DNA of 64,000 nucleotides from Capnocytophaga sp. ARDL2. Lineage in GTDB: Bacteria; Bacteroidota; Bacteroidia; Flavobacteriales; Flavobacteriaceae. Under the pieces are notes generated by a model. The model saw nothing but the letters and a program-made list of their open reading frames with translations, searched no databases and had not been told where the DNA came from. Where the stretch lies: NCBI RefSeq assembly GCF_041530365.1, contig NZ_CP168034.1, positions 1,922,001-1,986,000 of the forward strand. Direction: 5' to 3'. A program made the translations under genes and the position numbers. This document shows positions 63,953-64,000 of this stretch, in pieces (the first letter of the stretch is position 1; each line of letters starts with the position of its first letter).

Positions 63953-64000
63953 TAATTTTTAGAATGAAAAATATAAGAAACAGAAAAGGCTATTCAAAAA

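Overview
The window looks like chromosomal DNA of a Flavobacteriia member, probably Flavobacteriaceae. The evidence is low GC content, no rRNA, and family markers such as a PorV2-like type IX secretion protein, DUF2911, DUF3078, DUF3365, DUF3810, DUF3822, DUF4105, a large Bacteroidota-type TamB and an M64 (IgA) peptidase. The Bacteroidota promoter box TANNTTTG stands in front of about twenty genes. The gene content is mostly housekeeping and cell-envelope functions. I found no prophage, insertion sequence, CRISPR array, defence island or obvious transferred island.

Layout. 0-6 kb: the 5' end of serC, tRNA-Ser(UGA), a 1004-residue TPR protein paired with an outer-membrane barrel, and a haem-binding lipoprotein. 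6-18 kb: guaA broken by a one-base insertion; a flavoprotein / phosphoesterase / bestrophin operon; ribH and a membrane TPR protein; recF-murB-glycosyltransferase-ECF sigma; an NlpC/P60 peptidase; two small envelope genes. 18-29 kb: recG, then a leftward operon tamB-dxs-DUF3078-small protein, and an ECF sigma factor with a four-helix membrane partner. 29-37 kb: NDH-2, DUF3810, a secreted protein, CvfB, and a leftward operon porV2-like / DUF4105 / CpsB-type phosphatase. 37-46 kb: pssA, aroQ, folE-cysS, murI, rpoN, an outer-membrane protein and DUF2911. 45-55 kb: leftward operons PASTA-rluD-pabB-tilS-dsbD, pdxH, and pyrR-pyrB-small protein-rnz. 55-64 kb: rfbB, a decayed Uma2 gene, ugd, an alpha-oxoamine synthase (sphingolipid or sulfonolipid type) with a barrel protein, the M64 peptidase, rsmD and DUF3822.

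Many genes serve the envelope: peptidoglycan precursors (murB, murI), phosphatidylserine (pssA), isoprenoid precursor (dxs), long-chain-base lipids, nucleotide sugars (rfbB, ugd), outer-membrane insertion (tamB), periplasmic redox (dsbD) and type IX secretion (porV2-like). Intergenic regions carry several families of short degenerate repeats, one present in three copies with partial terminal inverted repeats. The clearest anomalies are the guaA frameshift, a probable one-base deletion at the 5' end of tamB, the Uma2 pseudogene, and a terminator hairpin whose loop contains the next gene's promoter box. I did not find a convincing new multi-gene system; the unusual items are listed individually.
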